A stretch of 49,308 bases of DNA, from NCBI GenBank assembly GCA_022760435.1, contig JALEFY010000038.1, positions 1-49,308 of the forward strand. Direction: 5' to 3'. The notes beneath the pieces were generated by a model. That model was not told the DNA's origin and made no database searches. It saw nothing but the letters and a program-made list of their open reading frames with translations. Below are positions 17,795 through 26,825 of this stretch, in pieces; position 1 is the stretch's first letter, and each line of letters opens with the position of its first letter. This DNA is from Neomegalonema sp. GTDB taxonomy: Bacteria; Pseudomonadota; Alphaproteobacteria; Rhodobacterales; Rhodobacteraceae. The translations under genes were made by a program, and so were the position numbers.

Positions 17795-18073
17795 TTGTTT
17801 TTCTTGTTATTTTACCGGCACTTACATGATTGACGCCCTGGGCGCAAAGTTCGGCGATTAGCCGCCCGGCAACGCTTCTGGAAGCCGAGTGACCACCCCA
17901 CAATCTGCCGGAAGGGTGCAAAGAACACTGCCACCCATGGACAGCGAAGCGGCACGAACGGACGCGACTACCGAGCCTGCTGCGCTGCTTCCAACCCCGG
18001 TATCGCGGCATCTGACCGCACGAATTCAGGCGCCGGATACAGTAAGAAGAGACGTAAATCTGATGGGGAAATG

Positions 18074-18085
18074 TGGGATATCCCA
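18074..18085. promoter_or_regulatory. Palindrome TGGGATATCCCA upstream of devB-like gene
   Basis: Perfect 12-base palindrome ending 22 bases before the chosen start at 18108. The position suits an operator overlapping the transcription start or leader. No cognate regulator gene is adjacent. Confidence 0.3.
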
Positions 18086-18107
18086 AGCCGTTCTTAGCAA
18101 AGAGACG

Positions 18108-19331
18108 ATGATGCCCAAGCCCGAACATTCTGATCTTCCACTCGATCTCGACCTGCCGCAAGCGCCGCCACCACGGCGCTGGAGCTGGTTTCGGCCTCAG
18201 TATCTGCTGGTGCTGCTGATCCCGGTGTTCATGTTTTCCGGCGCGGTGATCGGCATGTATTACCAGCCGCCGGGCTTGCAGAAATTCTACGCGCTGACCG
18301 GCTTGCAACCGGGGGCGGGCTCGGACAACCCGATCGCCTTGCCGCCCGAGATCAAGGTGCCGCAGGAGATGGCGGAGACCTTGCTGCCCTCCGATGTGGT
18401 GGGGCTGGCCCGGATCATCCCGAAGGGGGATGTCGCGGTGGTTGCGGCGCCCTTCGGGGCGGGGGATGCGCGGGTGGCGGAGATCCTGGTTGCGATCGGC
18501 GATCAGGTCGAGCGCGGCGCGGTGCTGGCGCGGCTCGACAATCGTGAGGCGCTGGAGGGCGCCGTGCTCCAGGCCGAGGCCAATACCGCCGTGCGCCAGG
18601 CGACCTTGATGCAGACCCGCAGCGCGATCGAGGCCAGCCGCGCCGAGGCCGAGGCCGCTCTTGCTCAGGCCCGAGCGTCGGCGGATGAGGCTGCGACCAG
18701 TCTCGAGCGGACCGAGGCGCTCAGCAGCCGAGGCGTCTCCACCAGCGCCGCGCTCGATGCCGCGCGCTCGCGAGCGGTGGAGGCCGCGCAGTCGGTGGCG
18801 CGGGCCGAGGCGACGCTGGCACGCTATTCGGCGGTGGCGCTCGATGATCAACCCGATGTCGTCGTGGCCGCCCGTAACCTCGCCGCTGCCAAGGCCGAGC
18901 TCGCCCGCGCGCGCATGGATCTGGGCCGGGCCGAAGTGCGCGCTCCGATCAAGGGCACCATTCTCGACATTCACGCCACCCCCGGCCAGCGTCCGCCCGC
19001 CGAAGGCATCATGGAGATGGGCGATACCGAGCGGATGATGGCCGAAGTCGAGATCTGGCAGGACCGGATCGGCGCGGTCGCACCGGGGCAGCCGGTGGAA
19101 CTCACCGCCGTTGCCCTGGGCCGCAATCTGCGCGGCAATGTCGAGAGCATCGGGCTGACGGTCGGTCGGCAAGGGCTGATCTCGGATGATGCGGCGGCCA
19201 ATTCCGATGCGCGCGTGATCCGGGTGCTGGTGGCGCTCGATCCGGCATCCTCGGCGATTGCCGCGCGCTTCACCAATCTGGAGACCGTCGCCCGGATCGA
19301 TACCGGTGCCAGTGCTCGGGGGGCGCAATGA
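18108..19331 (+). CDS. DevB-family (HlyD-like) periplasmic adaptor of an ABC exporter
   Basis: Membrane fusion protein of about 407 aa. One N-terminal membrane segment (about residues 28-48, LLVLLIPVFMFSGAVIGMYY) is followed by a lipoyl half-motif (AEILVAIGDQVERGAVLARLD), a long alanine-rich coiled-coil hairpin (about 140-240), the second lipoyl half (LGRAEVRAPIKGTILDIHATPGQ) and a beta-barrel region. This is the DevB pattern found with DevC permeases. Start set at the first of two adjacent ATGs at 18108 before PKPEHSDL; an ATG at 18063 is also possible. Stop overlaps the next start (ATGA). The substrate is unknown; no TolC-type outer channel is encoded next to it. Confidence 0.85.
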   Translation: MMPKPEHSDLPLDLDLPQAPPPRRWSWFRPQYLLVLLIPVFMFSGAVIGMYYQPPGLQKFYALTGLQPGAGSDNPIALPPEIKVPQEMAETLLPSDVVGLARIIPKGDVAVVAAPFGAGDARVAEILVAIGDQVERGAVLARLDNREALEGAVLQAEANTAVRQATLMQTRSAIEASRAEAEAALAQARASADEAATSLERTEALSSRGVSTSAALDAARSRAVEAAQSVARAEATLARYSAVALDDQPDVVVAARNLAAAKAELARARMDLGRAEVRAPIKGTILDIHATPGQRPPAEGIMEMGDTERMMAEVEIWQDRIGAVAPGQPVELTAVALGRNLRGNVESIGLTVGRQGLISDDAAANSDARVIRVLVALDPASSAIAARFTNLETVARIDTGASARGAQ

Positions 19332-20500
19332 GCAAGCTCTTGCAGCGCCTGTTCGGGCGGCTGCCGATCGGCTGGCTGCAACTGACCCATAAGCGCGGCC
19401 GGTTCGCAGCGGCCCTGGCCGGGGTCGCCTTTGCCAATGTGCTGGTCTTCGTGCAACTGGGGATCATGAACGCGATGGCGAGCGCAACGCTGCGCCCTTA
19501 CGCGTTTTTCGACGCCGATATCATGATCTCCGCCGGAGATGCCAATGCGCTCAATGAGGGCGGCAATGTCGCCCGGCAATGGATGCTTCAGGCGCTCGCC
19601 GATCCCGATGTCATCGACGGGACCGGCCTGTTTGTCGGCACTGCGCCCTGGGATCGCGGAGAGCGCGATGTGTCCTTCTCGACGATTGGCATCGACCCGA
19701 GCCGGTTCGACTTTCTGTCCGATGGCCTGTCGCCCGATCTTGACCTGTTACAGGTGAAAGACACCGCGATCCTCGATCGCCTGGCGCGCGGGCTACCGCG
19801 CGATGAAACGGCGAGCATCCGGCCGCAGACACCCTTGCGCTTTGAGACCCAGGATCGGACCATCACGGCGGTGGCGACCTTCGCTGGCGGCGGTGGCTTT
19901 GGCGGCGATGGCTATATGCTGGTGTCCGATCAGACCTTCCTCGCCATGTTTCCCGCACGCCGCTCGAGCGCGCCCGATCATATCCTGTTGCGCCTGCGCC
20001 CCGGTGCCGACCTGGACGCGACCTTGCGGCGGCTGCGCGCGCAGATTTCCGATCACAGCTTGCGCATCCGCAGCCTGTCAGATGCCGGAGCAGAGGATCT
20101 GCGCTATCAGCAGACGCGGCGTCCGACCGGGATCATCTTCGGTTTCGGGGTGCTGATCGGCGTTCTGGTCGGGCTGGTGATCGTCTATCAGGTGCTGTCC
20201 GCCGATGTCGCCGATCACTTGCGCGAATATGCGACCTTCAAGGCGATGGGGTATGGGCCGCGGTTCTTCATGGGGATCGTGGTCGAGGAAGCGCTGGTGC
20301 TGGGGCTGCTCGGCTTTGTCCCCGGACTGATTGCCGGCACCGCCATCCTGACCTTGATGGGCAAGATGACCACGCTGCCGCTCGCGATGACACCGTCGAT
20401 GGCCGGGATGGTGTTCGTTGGCACCGTCCTCTTCTCGGCCCTCTCCGGGATCTTCGCCACGCGGCGCCTGACCGCTGCCGATCCGGCCGATCTGTTCTGA
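19328..20500 (+). CDS. DevC-family ABC exporter permease
   Basis: Permease of 390 aa of the MacB/FtsX superfamily, DevC branch. One hydrophobic segment near the N-terminus (about 26-48) is followed by a large periplasmic domain (about 50-270) and three C-terminal membrane segments (about 277-300, 325-350, 360-380). The cytoplasmic loop DHLREYATFKAMGYGPRFF is the hallmark of DevC-type permeases. Couples to the ATPase encoded next and to the adaptor encoded upstream; all three are overlapping or closely spaced. Confidence 0.88.
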   Translation: MSKLLQRLFGRLPIGWLQLTHKRGRFAAALAGVAFANVLVFVQLGIMNAMASATLRPYAFFDADIMISAGDANALNEGGNVARQWMLQALADPDVIDGTGLFVGTAPWDRGERDVSFSTIGIDPSRFDFLSDGLSPDLDLLQVKDTAILDRLARGLPRDETASIRPQTPLRFETQDRTITAVATFAGGGGFGGDGYMLVSDQTFLAMFPARRSSAPDHILLRLRPGADLDATLRRLRAQISDHSLRIRSLSDAGAEDLRYQQTRRPTGIIFGFGVLIGVLVGLVIVYQVLSADVADHLREYATFKAMGYGPRFFMGIVVEEALVLGLLGFVPGLIAGTAILTLMGKMTTLPLAMTPSMAGMVFVGTVLFSALSGIFATRRLTAADPADLF

Positions 20501-20514
20501 TGGGGAGTGCTTCG

Positions 20515-21204
20515 ATGACATCCGAACCGGTCGTGCACATGCAGGGGCTCAATCACTGGTTTGGCAGCGATGACGCGCGCAAGCAGGCGCTGTTCGACAT
20601 CAATCTGAGCCTGCCGCGCGGCAGTTTCACCGTGCTGATGGGCCCGTCGGGATCGGGCAAGACCACGGTACTGACCCTGATCGGCTGCCTGCGCGCGGTG
20701 CAGGAGGGCTCGGTACAGTTGCTTGGTCATGAGCTCAATGGCGCAAGTCCCGCGCAGTTGACGGCGCTGCGCCAGCGCCTCGGCTTCATCTTTCAGGCGC
20801 ATAACCTGCATGAGAGCCTCACCGCCTTGCAAAATGTGATGATGGGAGCGCAGGTGCGCGCCGGGGTGCCGGATGCGCTCGCCCGCCGCGCCGCCGCTCG
20901 GGCGCTCGAGCTGGTCGGGCTCTCCGATCGCGTGGAATACCTGCCGGCCAATCTGTCGGGCGGTCAGAAGCAACGGGTGGCGGTGGCGCGGGCGCTGGTC
21001 GGCAATCCGGCGCTGGTGCTGGCCGATGAGCCGACAGCGGCGCTCGACAAGGACAGTGCCGCCGATGTGGTGGACCTGCTCAAGCGCCTCGGTGCCGAGC
21101 GCGACACCACGACGCTGCTGGTCACCCATGACAACCGCATCCTCGACCGTGCCGACCGGGTCCTGACGCTGGAGGACGGGCGGATCGTCTCGGGCAATGA
21201 TTGA
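20515..21204 (+). CDS. DevA-family ABC exporter ATP-binding protein
   Basis: ATPase of about 229 aa. Motifs: Walker A GPSGSGKTT, Q-loop LGFIFQAHNLHESLTAL, signature NLSGGQKQRVAVARAL, Walker B LVLADEPTAALD and switch histidine LLVTHDNRI. It groups with MacB/LolD-like exporters. The ATG at 20515 has GGGGAG seven bases upstream and is preferred to an ATG at 20500 that overlaps the permease stop. DevBCA systems in cyanobacteria export glycolipids for heterocyst envelopes; the cargo here cannot be read from the sequence. Confidence 0.9.
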   Translation: MTSEPVVHMQGLNHWFGSDDARKQALFDINLSLPRGSFTVLMGPSGSGKTTVLTLIGCLRAVQEGSVQLLGHELNGASPAQLTALRQRLGFIFQAHNLHESLTALQNVMMGAQVRAGVPDALARRAAARALELVGLSDRVEYLPANLSGGQKQRVAVARALVGNPALVLADEPTAALDKDSAADVVDLLKRLGAERDTTTLLVTHDNRILDRADRVLTLEDGRIVSGND

Positions 21205-21267
21205 TGCTTTCTCCTAATAAGCCTTAGCGAACCCGCCCCATTAAAACCCGCCGGTGAACGCCCTAAT

Positions 21268-21283
21268 TTAACGGGGACGTTAA
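21268..21283. promoter_or_regulatory. Inverted repeat TTAACG-GGGA-CGTTAA upstream of the molybdenum hydroxylase genes
   Basis: Perfect 6-base arms around a 4-base spacer, ending 38 bases before the start at 21322, inside an AT-richer stretch. The form and position suit a dimeric regulator acting on the hydroxylase operon. No regulator gene lies nearby. Confidence 0.45.
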
Positions 21284-21321
21284 TGTTCAAGCGAGCACAG
21301 ACCAGCCAGCGGAGACCAATC

Positions 21322-21768
21322 ATGGACCTGAAAATCAACGGCCAGACCCACCGGGTCGAGGTCGAGCCTGACACCCCCTTGCTCTGGGTGCTGCGCGACA
21401 CGCTCGGGATGACCGGCACCAAGTATGGATGCGGCGTCGCGCAGTGCGGCGCTTGCACCGTCCTTGTTGACGGCGTCGCCACCCGCACTTGCGTGCTGCC
21501 GGTCGAGGCGGTGGCAGGCTCGGAGATCACCACCATCGAAGCGATCGAAAGCGACCCTGTGGGCAAAAGGGTCGTGGCCGCCTGGATCGACAAGCAAGCC
21601 CCGCAATGCGGCTATTGCCAATCGGGTCAGGTGATGGCGGCGACCGCCCTGCTCAAGGAAGTGCCGCAGCCCAGCGACGAAGATATCGCCGCCGCCATGA
21701 CCAATCTGTGCCGCTGCGGAACCTATAACGCGATTACCGCCGCTGTGCGGCAGGCTGCCAAAGCATGA
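21322..21768 (+). CDS. Molybdenum hydroxylase [2Fe-2S] subunit, isoquinoline 1-oxidoreductase alpha type
   Basis: Iron-sulfur subunit of 148 aa (IorA/CoxS-like). The plant-type ferredoxin cluster is Cys37, Cys42, Cys45 and Cys57 (GCGVAQCGACTVLVDG); the second cluster is Cys96, Cys99, Cys130 and Cys132 (CGYCQSGQ, CRCGTYNAI). It passes electrons from the molybdenum subunit to an acceptor, probably a cytochrome. The start at 21322 has CGGAGA six bases upstream; an ATG 13 codons earlier is less likely. The stop overlaps the next start. Confidence 0.92.
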   Translation: MDLKINGQTHRVEVEPDTPLLWVLRDTLGMTGTKYGCGVAQCGACTVLVDGVATRTCVLPVEAVAGSEITTIEAIESDPVGKRVVAAWIDKQAPQCGYCQSGQVMAATALLKEVPQPSDEDIAAAMTNLCRCGTYNAITAAVRQAAKA

Positions 21769-23996
21769 CGGAGGCGATCTTGAACTCGAAAACCAAAAGC
21801 CCGCTCCGCGCCCTCACCGTTACGCGCCGGGGCTTTCTGGGCGGTTCGCTGGGCGCGCTGACCCTGAGCATCGCCCTGCCCCATGGGCGCGTCATGGCGA
21901 AGGCCGCGCCTGAAGCGCCGCAAGCGGCTGATCTCAATGCCTTTCTGGAGATCCGCTCCGACAATTCGATCCTGTTTCGCAGCCCGTTCATGGAGGGCGG
22001 ACAGGGCGTGCACACCGCCCTCGTGCAGATCCTCGCCGAAGAGCTCGATGCCGACCCGGCGGTTTTCGCGGTCGAGACCGCGCCTGCGGGGCCGGATTAT
22101 TCGCTGACCGGCGGCATGCGCATCACCGGCGGCAGCGGCACCGTGCGATCGAGCTATGAAGCACTGCGGCGTCTGGGCGCCTCCGCCCGCTCGATGCTGA
22201 TAGAGGCCGCGGCAAGCGCGCAGGGCCTCTCGGCTGAAGCGCTCTCGACCGAGCCGGGGCGGGTGATCGACAGCGCCAGCGGACGCTCCTGGACCTATGG
22301 CGAGCTGGCCCCGGCGGCGAGTGCGCTCGAGGCACCCGAGACCGTCAGCCTGCGCGCGCGCGAGGATTTCCGCTGGATCCGCAAGCCGGTGGCGCGGCTC
22401 GACATGCATGACAAATCGACCGGCAAGGCTGTTTACGGCATCGATCTGACGGTCGAGAACATGCTCTACGCCGCGATCCAGCATGCGCCGCGCTACGGCG
22501 CTCAGCCTGCCGCGATCACCAACGAAGCGGATGCGGCGCAGATGCCGGGCGTCCATTCGATCCACCCCTTGCCCGGAGCCGTCGCGGTGCTCGCCGATAG
22601 CTGGTGGCGGGCGCGCAGGGCGGTCGAGGCGCTCGATGTCGAATGGCGCGTGCCCGAGGATGCAACAGGCCGGGTCCTGCCCGCTGATTTCTCCTCGCAG
22701 GCCCGCAAGGCTGCGCTGGAAAGCGCCGATGATGACGGGATCGCCCATGAGCTCGAGGGGGATGCCGCCGCAGCCCTCGCCGATGCGGCGCAGGTGATCA
22801 GCGCGGTGTATGACGCCCCCTATCTCGCCCATGCTCAGCTCGAGCCGCCTTCGGCCCTTGCGCGCTGGAATGAGGACGGCACCCTCGATCTATGGACGCC
22901 CAACCAGGCCCCGGACTTCTTCCGCGCCGCCGCCGCCTCGGTTGCCGGGATCGACGCTAAGCAGATCCGCTTGCACTCGCCGCTTCTGGGCGGTTTTTTC
23001 GGGCGGCACTTCCAGTATAACGAGTCCAATCCCTTCCCGCAGGCGATCTTGCTGGCCAAGGCGGCAGGGCGTCCGGTCAAGGTGCTCTGGAGCCGCGAGG
23101 AAGAGTTCCTGATGGACGCGATGCGCCCGCTCTCGCTGGCACGCATGAGCTGGGGCCTTGATGAGCAAGGAATGCCAGTGGCGTTTTCCGCGGTCGCCCC
23201 GGGCGAGGGCACTGTGGAGCGCTGGTTTGGCCGGGCCGAGGACAGTGCCGACACATCGATCCTCGAGGGGATCGCCGGCAAGACCTACGCAATCGCCAAT
23301 CGCCGCGTTGCGCATCTGCCGATCAAGGATCCCGCCGCCATCGGCTTCTGGCGCTCGGTCGGGCATTCGGCCAATGACTTCTTCTATGAGTGCTTCTTTG
23401 ACGAAATGGCCGCCGCTGGCGGGCATGACCCCTATGAGCTGCGCCTGCGCTTGCTCGAGCACAGCCCGCGCCACAAGACCTTGCTCGAGGCGGTCGGCGC
23501 ACTGAGCGGCGGCTGGAAGAGCGGGCCCTTCACTGCTCAGGATGGCACCGAGCGCGCCCGCGGCGTCGCCATGGCCTCGCCCTTTGGCAGCGAGGTCGCA
23601 ACCATCGCCGAGGTCTCGCTCGCTGATGGCGAAGCGATTGTGCATGACATCTGGGTCGCGATCGATCCGGGCAGCATCGTCAACCCGGCGATCGTCGAAG
23701 CGCAGGTGAACTCGGCGGTGGCACTGGGGCTGTCGGCGACGCTGGTTGAAGGGGCGGTCTTTGAGAGCGGCGCGCCGCAAGCGCGCAATTTCGACGGCTA
23801 CCCGATCCTGCCGCCCGATCGGATGCCGCGTGTGCATGTGCGCATCATCGAAAGCGGCGAAGCGATGGGCGGGATCGGCGAGCCGCCCCTGCCCGGCGTG
23901 CCGCCCGCGGTGGTCAATGCGGTGGCGGTCCTGACCGGCCAGCGCATCCGCAGCCTGCCGCTGTCGAAAACCGAACTGTCCCGGCGCGTGCAGTAG
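21765..23996 (+). CDS. Molybdopterin-binding aldehyde/isoquinoline oxidoreductase large subunit (IorB type)
   Basis: Catalytic subunit, 743 aa, of the two-subunit xanthine-oxidase family. A twin-arginine signal ([18 protein letters not shown], about residues 18-35) points to the periplasm; IorA would be carried along folded. Molybdopterin contacts typical for IorB include the [13 protein letters not shown] region and the [10 protein letters not shown] loop, where Glu706 is the expected catalytic base. Substrates of such enzymes are aldehydes or N-heterocycles; the actual one is unknown. There is no adjacent cytochrome or XdhC-like maturation gene. MoCo synthesis genes moaC and moeA lie about 1 kb downstream. 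Confidence 0.9.
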   Translation: MTEAILNSKTKSPLRALTVTRRGFLGGSLGALTLSIALPHGRVMAKAAPEAPQAADLNAFLEIRSDNSILFRSPFMEGGQGVHTALVQILAEELDADPAVFAVETAPAGPDYSLTGGMRITGGSGTVRSSYEALRRLGASARSMLIEAAASAQGLSAEALSTEPGRVIDSASGRSWTYGELAPAASALEAPETVSLRAREDFRWIRKPVARLDMHDKSTGKAVYGIDLTVENMLYAAIQHAPRYGAQPAAITNEADAAQMPGVHSIHPLPGAVAVLADSWWRARRAVEALDVEWRVPEDATGRVLPADFSSQARKAALESADDDGIAHELEGDAAAALADAAQVISAVYDAPYLAHAQLEPPSALARWNEDGTLDLWTPNQAPDFFRAAAASVAGIDAKQIRLHSPLLGGFFGRHFQYNESNPFPQAILLAKAAGRPVKVLWSREEEFLMDAMRPLSLARMSWGLDEQGMPVAFSAVAPGEGTVERWFGRAEDSADTSILEGIAGKTYAIANRRVAHLPIKDPAAIGFWRSVGHSANDFFYECFFDEMAAAGGHDPYELRLRLLEHSPRHKTLLEAVGALSGGWKSGPFTAQDGTERARGVAMASPFGSEVATIAEVSLADGEAIVHDIWVAIDPGSIVNPAIVEAQVNSAVALGLSATLVEGAVFESGAPQARNFDGYPILPPDRMPRVHVRIIESGEAMGGIGEPPLPGVPPAVVNAVAVLTGQRIRSLPLSKTELSRRVQ

Positions 23997-24033
23997 CTTT
24001 TGCGTCCGGTGCTCTCAAGCACCCCGTGAGCAG

Positions 24034-24061
24034 ACCCTGCGCGGACATCTGCGCGCAGGGT
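24034..24061 (+). terminator. Hairpin after the IorB-type gene
   Basis: A perfect 10-bp stem (ACCCTGCGCG with CGCGCAGGGT) and an 8-base loop lie 38 bases after the stop. No U tract follows, because the next bases are the 12-bp tandem repeat. It may act as a weak or Rho-assisted end. Confidence 0.4.
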
Positions 24062-24114
24062 TCTGGGCAGGCTTCTGGGCAGGGTTCTGGGCAGGGTCCA
24101 AGGCAGGGTCCAGG
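24055..24114. repeat. 12-bp tandem repeat, five copies
   Basis: Units of GCAGGGTTCTGG and close variants (GCAGGCTTCTGG, GCAGGGTCCAAG, GCAGGGTCCAGG) run for 60 bases between the molybdenum hydroxylase and trpC. The first unit overlaps the right arm of the upstream hairpin. A sixth, degenerate unit may follow to about 24125. No coding role is apparent. Confidence 0.85.
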
Positions 24115-24180
24115 CAGTCTCCAGGGGATCCTCTTTTTCGACGATTGAGCCCGCGTGAGCTCCAGCGTATACACGCGCTT

Positions 24181-24996
24181 ATGAGCATGACCATTCTCGA
24201 CAAGATCAAGACCTACAAGCTGGACGAGATCAAAGCCGCCAAGCGCGAAAAATCGCTGTCGGATCTCGAAGAGCTGTTTGAGCCAATGGGACGGGTGCGC
24301 GGGTTCGAGACCGCCCTGCGCGCTGCCCACACAACGACAACGCATAATCCCTACGGCTATGCGCTGATCGCCGAAGTGAAGAAAGCATCGCCCTCCAAGG
24401 GGCTGATCCGCGCCGATTTCGACCCGCCGAGCCTGGCGCGGGCCTATGAGAGCGGCGGCGCCGCCTGCCTCTCGGTGCTGACCGATGCACCGAGCTTTCA
24501 GGGCGCGCCCGAATTCCTGACCGCCGCGCGTCAGGCCTGCTCACTGCCAGCCCTGCGCAAGGATTTCATGTATGACCCCTACCAGGTCGCGCAGGCCCGC
24601 GCCTGGGGCGGCGATTGCATCCTGCTGATCATGGCCAGCCTGTCGGATGCGCAAGCCGCCGAGCTGGAAGCCGCCGCCTTCGATTATGGGCTCGATGTCC
24701 TGATCGAGGTCCATGATGCCACAGAGCTCACCCGCGCCCTGAACCTGCGCTCTCCCTTGATCGGTATCAACAACCGCAATCTCAAGACCTTCGAGACGTC
24801 ACTCGAGACGACGGAAACGCTCGCAGAGCGGGTTCCGGAGGATCGTTTGCTCGTGACCGAAAGCGGCCTGTTCTCGCAAGACGATCTGGCGCGCATGGCC
24901 GAGATCGGGGCGCGGACCTTCCTGATCGGCGAGAGCCTGATGCGGCAAAGCGATGTCGAGGCCGCCACCGCCGCATTGCTGGGGCCACGCTCATGA
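24181..24996 (+). CDS. trpC: Indole-3-glycerol-phosphate synthase TrpC
   Basis: Converts CdRP to indole-3-glycerol phosphate in tryptophan synthesis; 271 aa. TIM-barrel active-site motifs are present: [44 protein letters not shown] and FLIGESLM. The start is taken at ATG 24181 (MSMTILDKI); the ATG at 24187 and one at or before 24145 are alternatives, none with a strong ribosome site. It overlaps moaC by 4 bases. In many alphaproteobacteria trpG and trpD precede trpC, but here the upstream neighbour is the hydroxylase. Confidence 0.95.
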   Translation: MSMTILDKIKTYKLDEIKAAKREKSLSDLEELFEPMGRVRGFETALRAAHTTTTHNPYGYALIAEVKKASPSKGLIRADFDPPSLARAYESGGAACLSVLTDAPSFQGAPEFLTAARQACSLPALRKDFMYDPYQVAQARAWGGDCILLIMASLSDAQAAELEAAAFDYGLDVLIEVHDATELTRALNLRSPLIGINNRNLKTFETSLETTETLAERVPEDRLLVTESGLFSQDDLARMAEIGARTFLIGESLMRQSDVEAATAALLGPRS

Positions 24997-25532
24997 GCGA
25001 TCACGACCCCGCAACACAATTCACCCATTTTGACGCCAAGGGCGATGCAGCGATGGTCGATGTCTCGGCCAAGGATGTGACCTCGCGCACTGCAATCGCT
25101 CGCGGCCGCATCCAGATGGCTCCGCAGACCCTCGCCATGATCCTCGCGGGCGGGCACAAGAAGGGCGATGTGCTCGGCGTCGCCCGGCTGGCCGGGATCA
25201 TGGCCGCCAAGCGCACCGCTGATCTCATCCCGCTATGCCATCCGCTCATGCTCTCAAAGGTCGCTGTCGAATTCACCCCCGATGAAGCCGCCAGCACCAT
25301 CGCGATCGAGGCGACGGTAAAGGTGACCGGACAGACCGGGGTCGAGATGGAGGCGCTGACCGCCGTCTCGGTCGCGGCGCTGACCATCTATGACATGTGC
25401 AAGGCCGTTGATAAGGCGATGCGGGTGGACGGGATCGAGCTCGCTTTCAAGGAAGGCGGCAAATCGGGCACCTATCACGCACCGCCCGATCAGTCGCCGC
25501 CCAATCAAACGCCACCTGAGGGGACCGCATGA
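24993..25532 (+). CDS. moaC: Cyclic pyranopterin monophosphate synthase MoaC
   Basis: Second enzyme of molybdenum cofactor synthesis, completing conversion of the MoaA product to cPMP; 179 aa. Family motifs: [32 protein letters not shown] and [21 protein letters not shown], with conserved Lys and His residues, and KAVDK. The C-terminal 20 residues are Pro/Gln/Ser-rich and extend past the usual end. Overlaps both trpC and moeA by 4 bases, so all three are translationally coupled. Confidence 0.96.
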   Translation: MSDHDPATQFTHFDAKGDAAMVDVSAKDVTSRTAIARGRIQMAPQTLAMILAGGHKKGDVLGVARLAGIMAAKRTADLIPLCHPLMLSKVAVEFTPDEAASTIAIEATVKVTGQTGVEMEALTAVSVAALTIYDMCKAVDKAMRVDGIELAFKEGGKSGTYHAPPDQSPPNQTPPEGTA

Positions 25533-26749
25533 TCAGCGTCGAGGACGCCCGCGCCCGCATTCTCGCCCTGGCCGCCCCTCTCGGGACCGAGACCGTCAGC
25601 TTGCTCGATGCGTGCGGCAGGGTCCTTGCCGAACCCGTCATCGCTCAGCGCACCCAGCCCCCTTTTGCGGCTTCGGCCATGGATGGCTATGCGGTGCGCG
25701 CCCAGGATTGCCAGAGCGGCGCACAGCTCGCCGTGATCGGGGAAGTCGCCGCCGGCACGCGCTCGAACCGCAAGCTCGGCCCCGGCGAGGCGATGCGGAT
25801 CTTCACCGGTGCGCCGCTGCCCGCAGGCGCGGATGCCGTCCTGATCCAGGAAGATGCGCAGCGCATCGAGGACAGCGCGAGTGCCGGGGCGCCCCGGATC
25901 ACGGCCACGACCAGTGTTGCCGTCGGCGAGAATATCCGCCGCCCCGGCATCGATTTTGAGACCGGAGAGACCGGGCTCGAGGCGCCCAAACGCCTGACCC
26001 CGCGCGATATCGCCCTGGCCGCGGCCATGGGCCATGCCTGGCTCAGCGTCTACCGCGCCCCGCGCGTCGCCTTGCTTGCGCTCGGTGATGAGCTGCGGCT
26101 GCCCGGTGAGGCGCTCGGCGATGCCCAGATCGTCTCCTCGAATAATTTCGCTCTGGCCGCGCAAAGCCGCGCCTGGGGTGCCGATCCCTGGCTTCTCCCG
26201 ATCGTGCCAGACGATCTGGACGCCTTGATCGATGCGATCCGGGTTGCCGCGAGCGCCGATCTGTTGCTGACGCTTGGCGGAGCCTCGGTCGGCGATCACG
26301 ACCTCGCCCGCCCCGCCTTTGCCTCGCTTGGCATGACGCCCGATTTCTACAAGATCGCGATGCGCCCCGGAAAACCGCTGATGGCCGGGCGCCTGCCCGC
26401 GAATATGGGCGGAAAGCTCGTTCTCGGCCTGCCCGGCAATCCGGTTTCGGCGATGGTCTGTGCCGAACTGTTCCTGCGCCCGGCGCTCGAGCGCCTGCAA
26501 GGGCTGCCGGGGACGGCGCCCACGCGCGTTCTGGCTCGGCTGGCCCATGATCTTCCGGCAAATGGACCGCGGGAACACTATATGCGCGGCCTTGTCGAGC
26601 GAATCGAAAGCGAATCGCGCGTTACCGTCTTTGAAAGTCAGGACAGTTCTCGGCTCTCTTTGCTCTCCCGGGCCAATGCTCTGGCCGTGCGCCCGCCTCA
26701 GGATGCACCACGTAAAGCCGGTGATGTTCTGGAATGTATCATTTTGTAG
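25529..26749 (+). CDS. moeA: Molybdopterin molybdenumtransferase MoeA
   Basis: Inserts molybdate into adenylated molybdopterin; 406 aa. Visible motifs in order: [73 protein letters not shown] and [11 protein letters not shown], then the C-terminal domain IV beta barrel. It supplies the cofactor used by the molybdenum hydroxylase encoded upstream and other Mo enzymes. Confidence 0.96.
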   Translation: MISVEDARARILALAAPLGTETVSLLDACGRVLAEPVIAQRTQPPFAASAMDGYAVRAQDCQSGAQLAVIGEVAAGTRSNRKLGPGEAMRIFTGAPLPAGADAVLIQEDAQRIEDSASAGAPRITATTSVAVGENIRRPGIDFETGETGLEAPKRLTPRDIALAAAMGHAWLSVYRAPRVALLALGDELRLPGEALGDAQIVSSNNFALAAQSRAWGADPWLLPIVPDDLDALIDAIRVAASADLLLTLGGASVGDHDLARPAFASLGMTPDFYKIAMRPGKPLMAGRLPANMGGKLVLGLPGNPVSAMVCAELFLRPALERLQGLPGTAPTRVLARLAHDLPANGPREHYMRGLVERIESESRVTVFESQDSSRLSLLSRANALAVRPPQDAPRKAGDVLECIIL

Positions 26750-26778
26750 CCTCTCGATTCCACGTTGACACAAAGTGC

Positions 26779-26793
26779 GAACACACTTAGAAC
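26779..26793. promoter_or_regulatory. LexA operator (SOS box) GAAC-N7-GAAC
   Basis: GAAC-ACACTTA-GAAC matches the alphaproteobacterial SOS box and lies 32 bases before the lexA start, so LexA should repress its own gene. Confidence 0.88.
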
Positions 26794-26825
26794 CGTGTTA
26801 ACGAAGCCGGAAAGGGAGGCGAATG

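Larger units (their letters stand above)
17669..18107. other. Divergent intergenic region between hupS and the DevB-like gene
   Basis: Holds control sequences for both directions. On the hupS side are the promoter candidate at 17778-17794 and the AT-rich patch 17799-17830 containing TTATTTTA. On the exporter side is a 12-base palindrome TGGGATATCCCA at 18074-18085. A frame open from a GTG at 17889 runs into the DevB-like gene, but its first 73 codons look non-coding in composition and are not included. Confidence 0.5.

Noticed and set aside
17889-18107. N-terminal extension of the DevB-like frame from a GTG
   Set aside because: The extra 73 residues are not like the family, contain the palindrome region, and a better start lies at 18108.
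17406-19328. Minus-strand frame of 640 codons spanning the hupS start and the DevB-like gene
   Set aside because: It crosses the divergent promoter region and its protein resembles no family; HupS and DevB explain the DNA.
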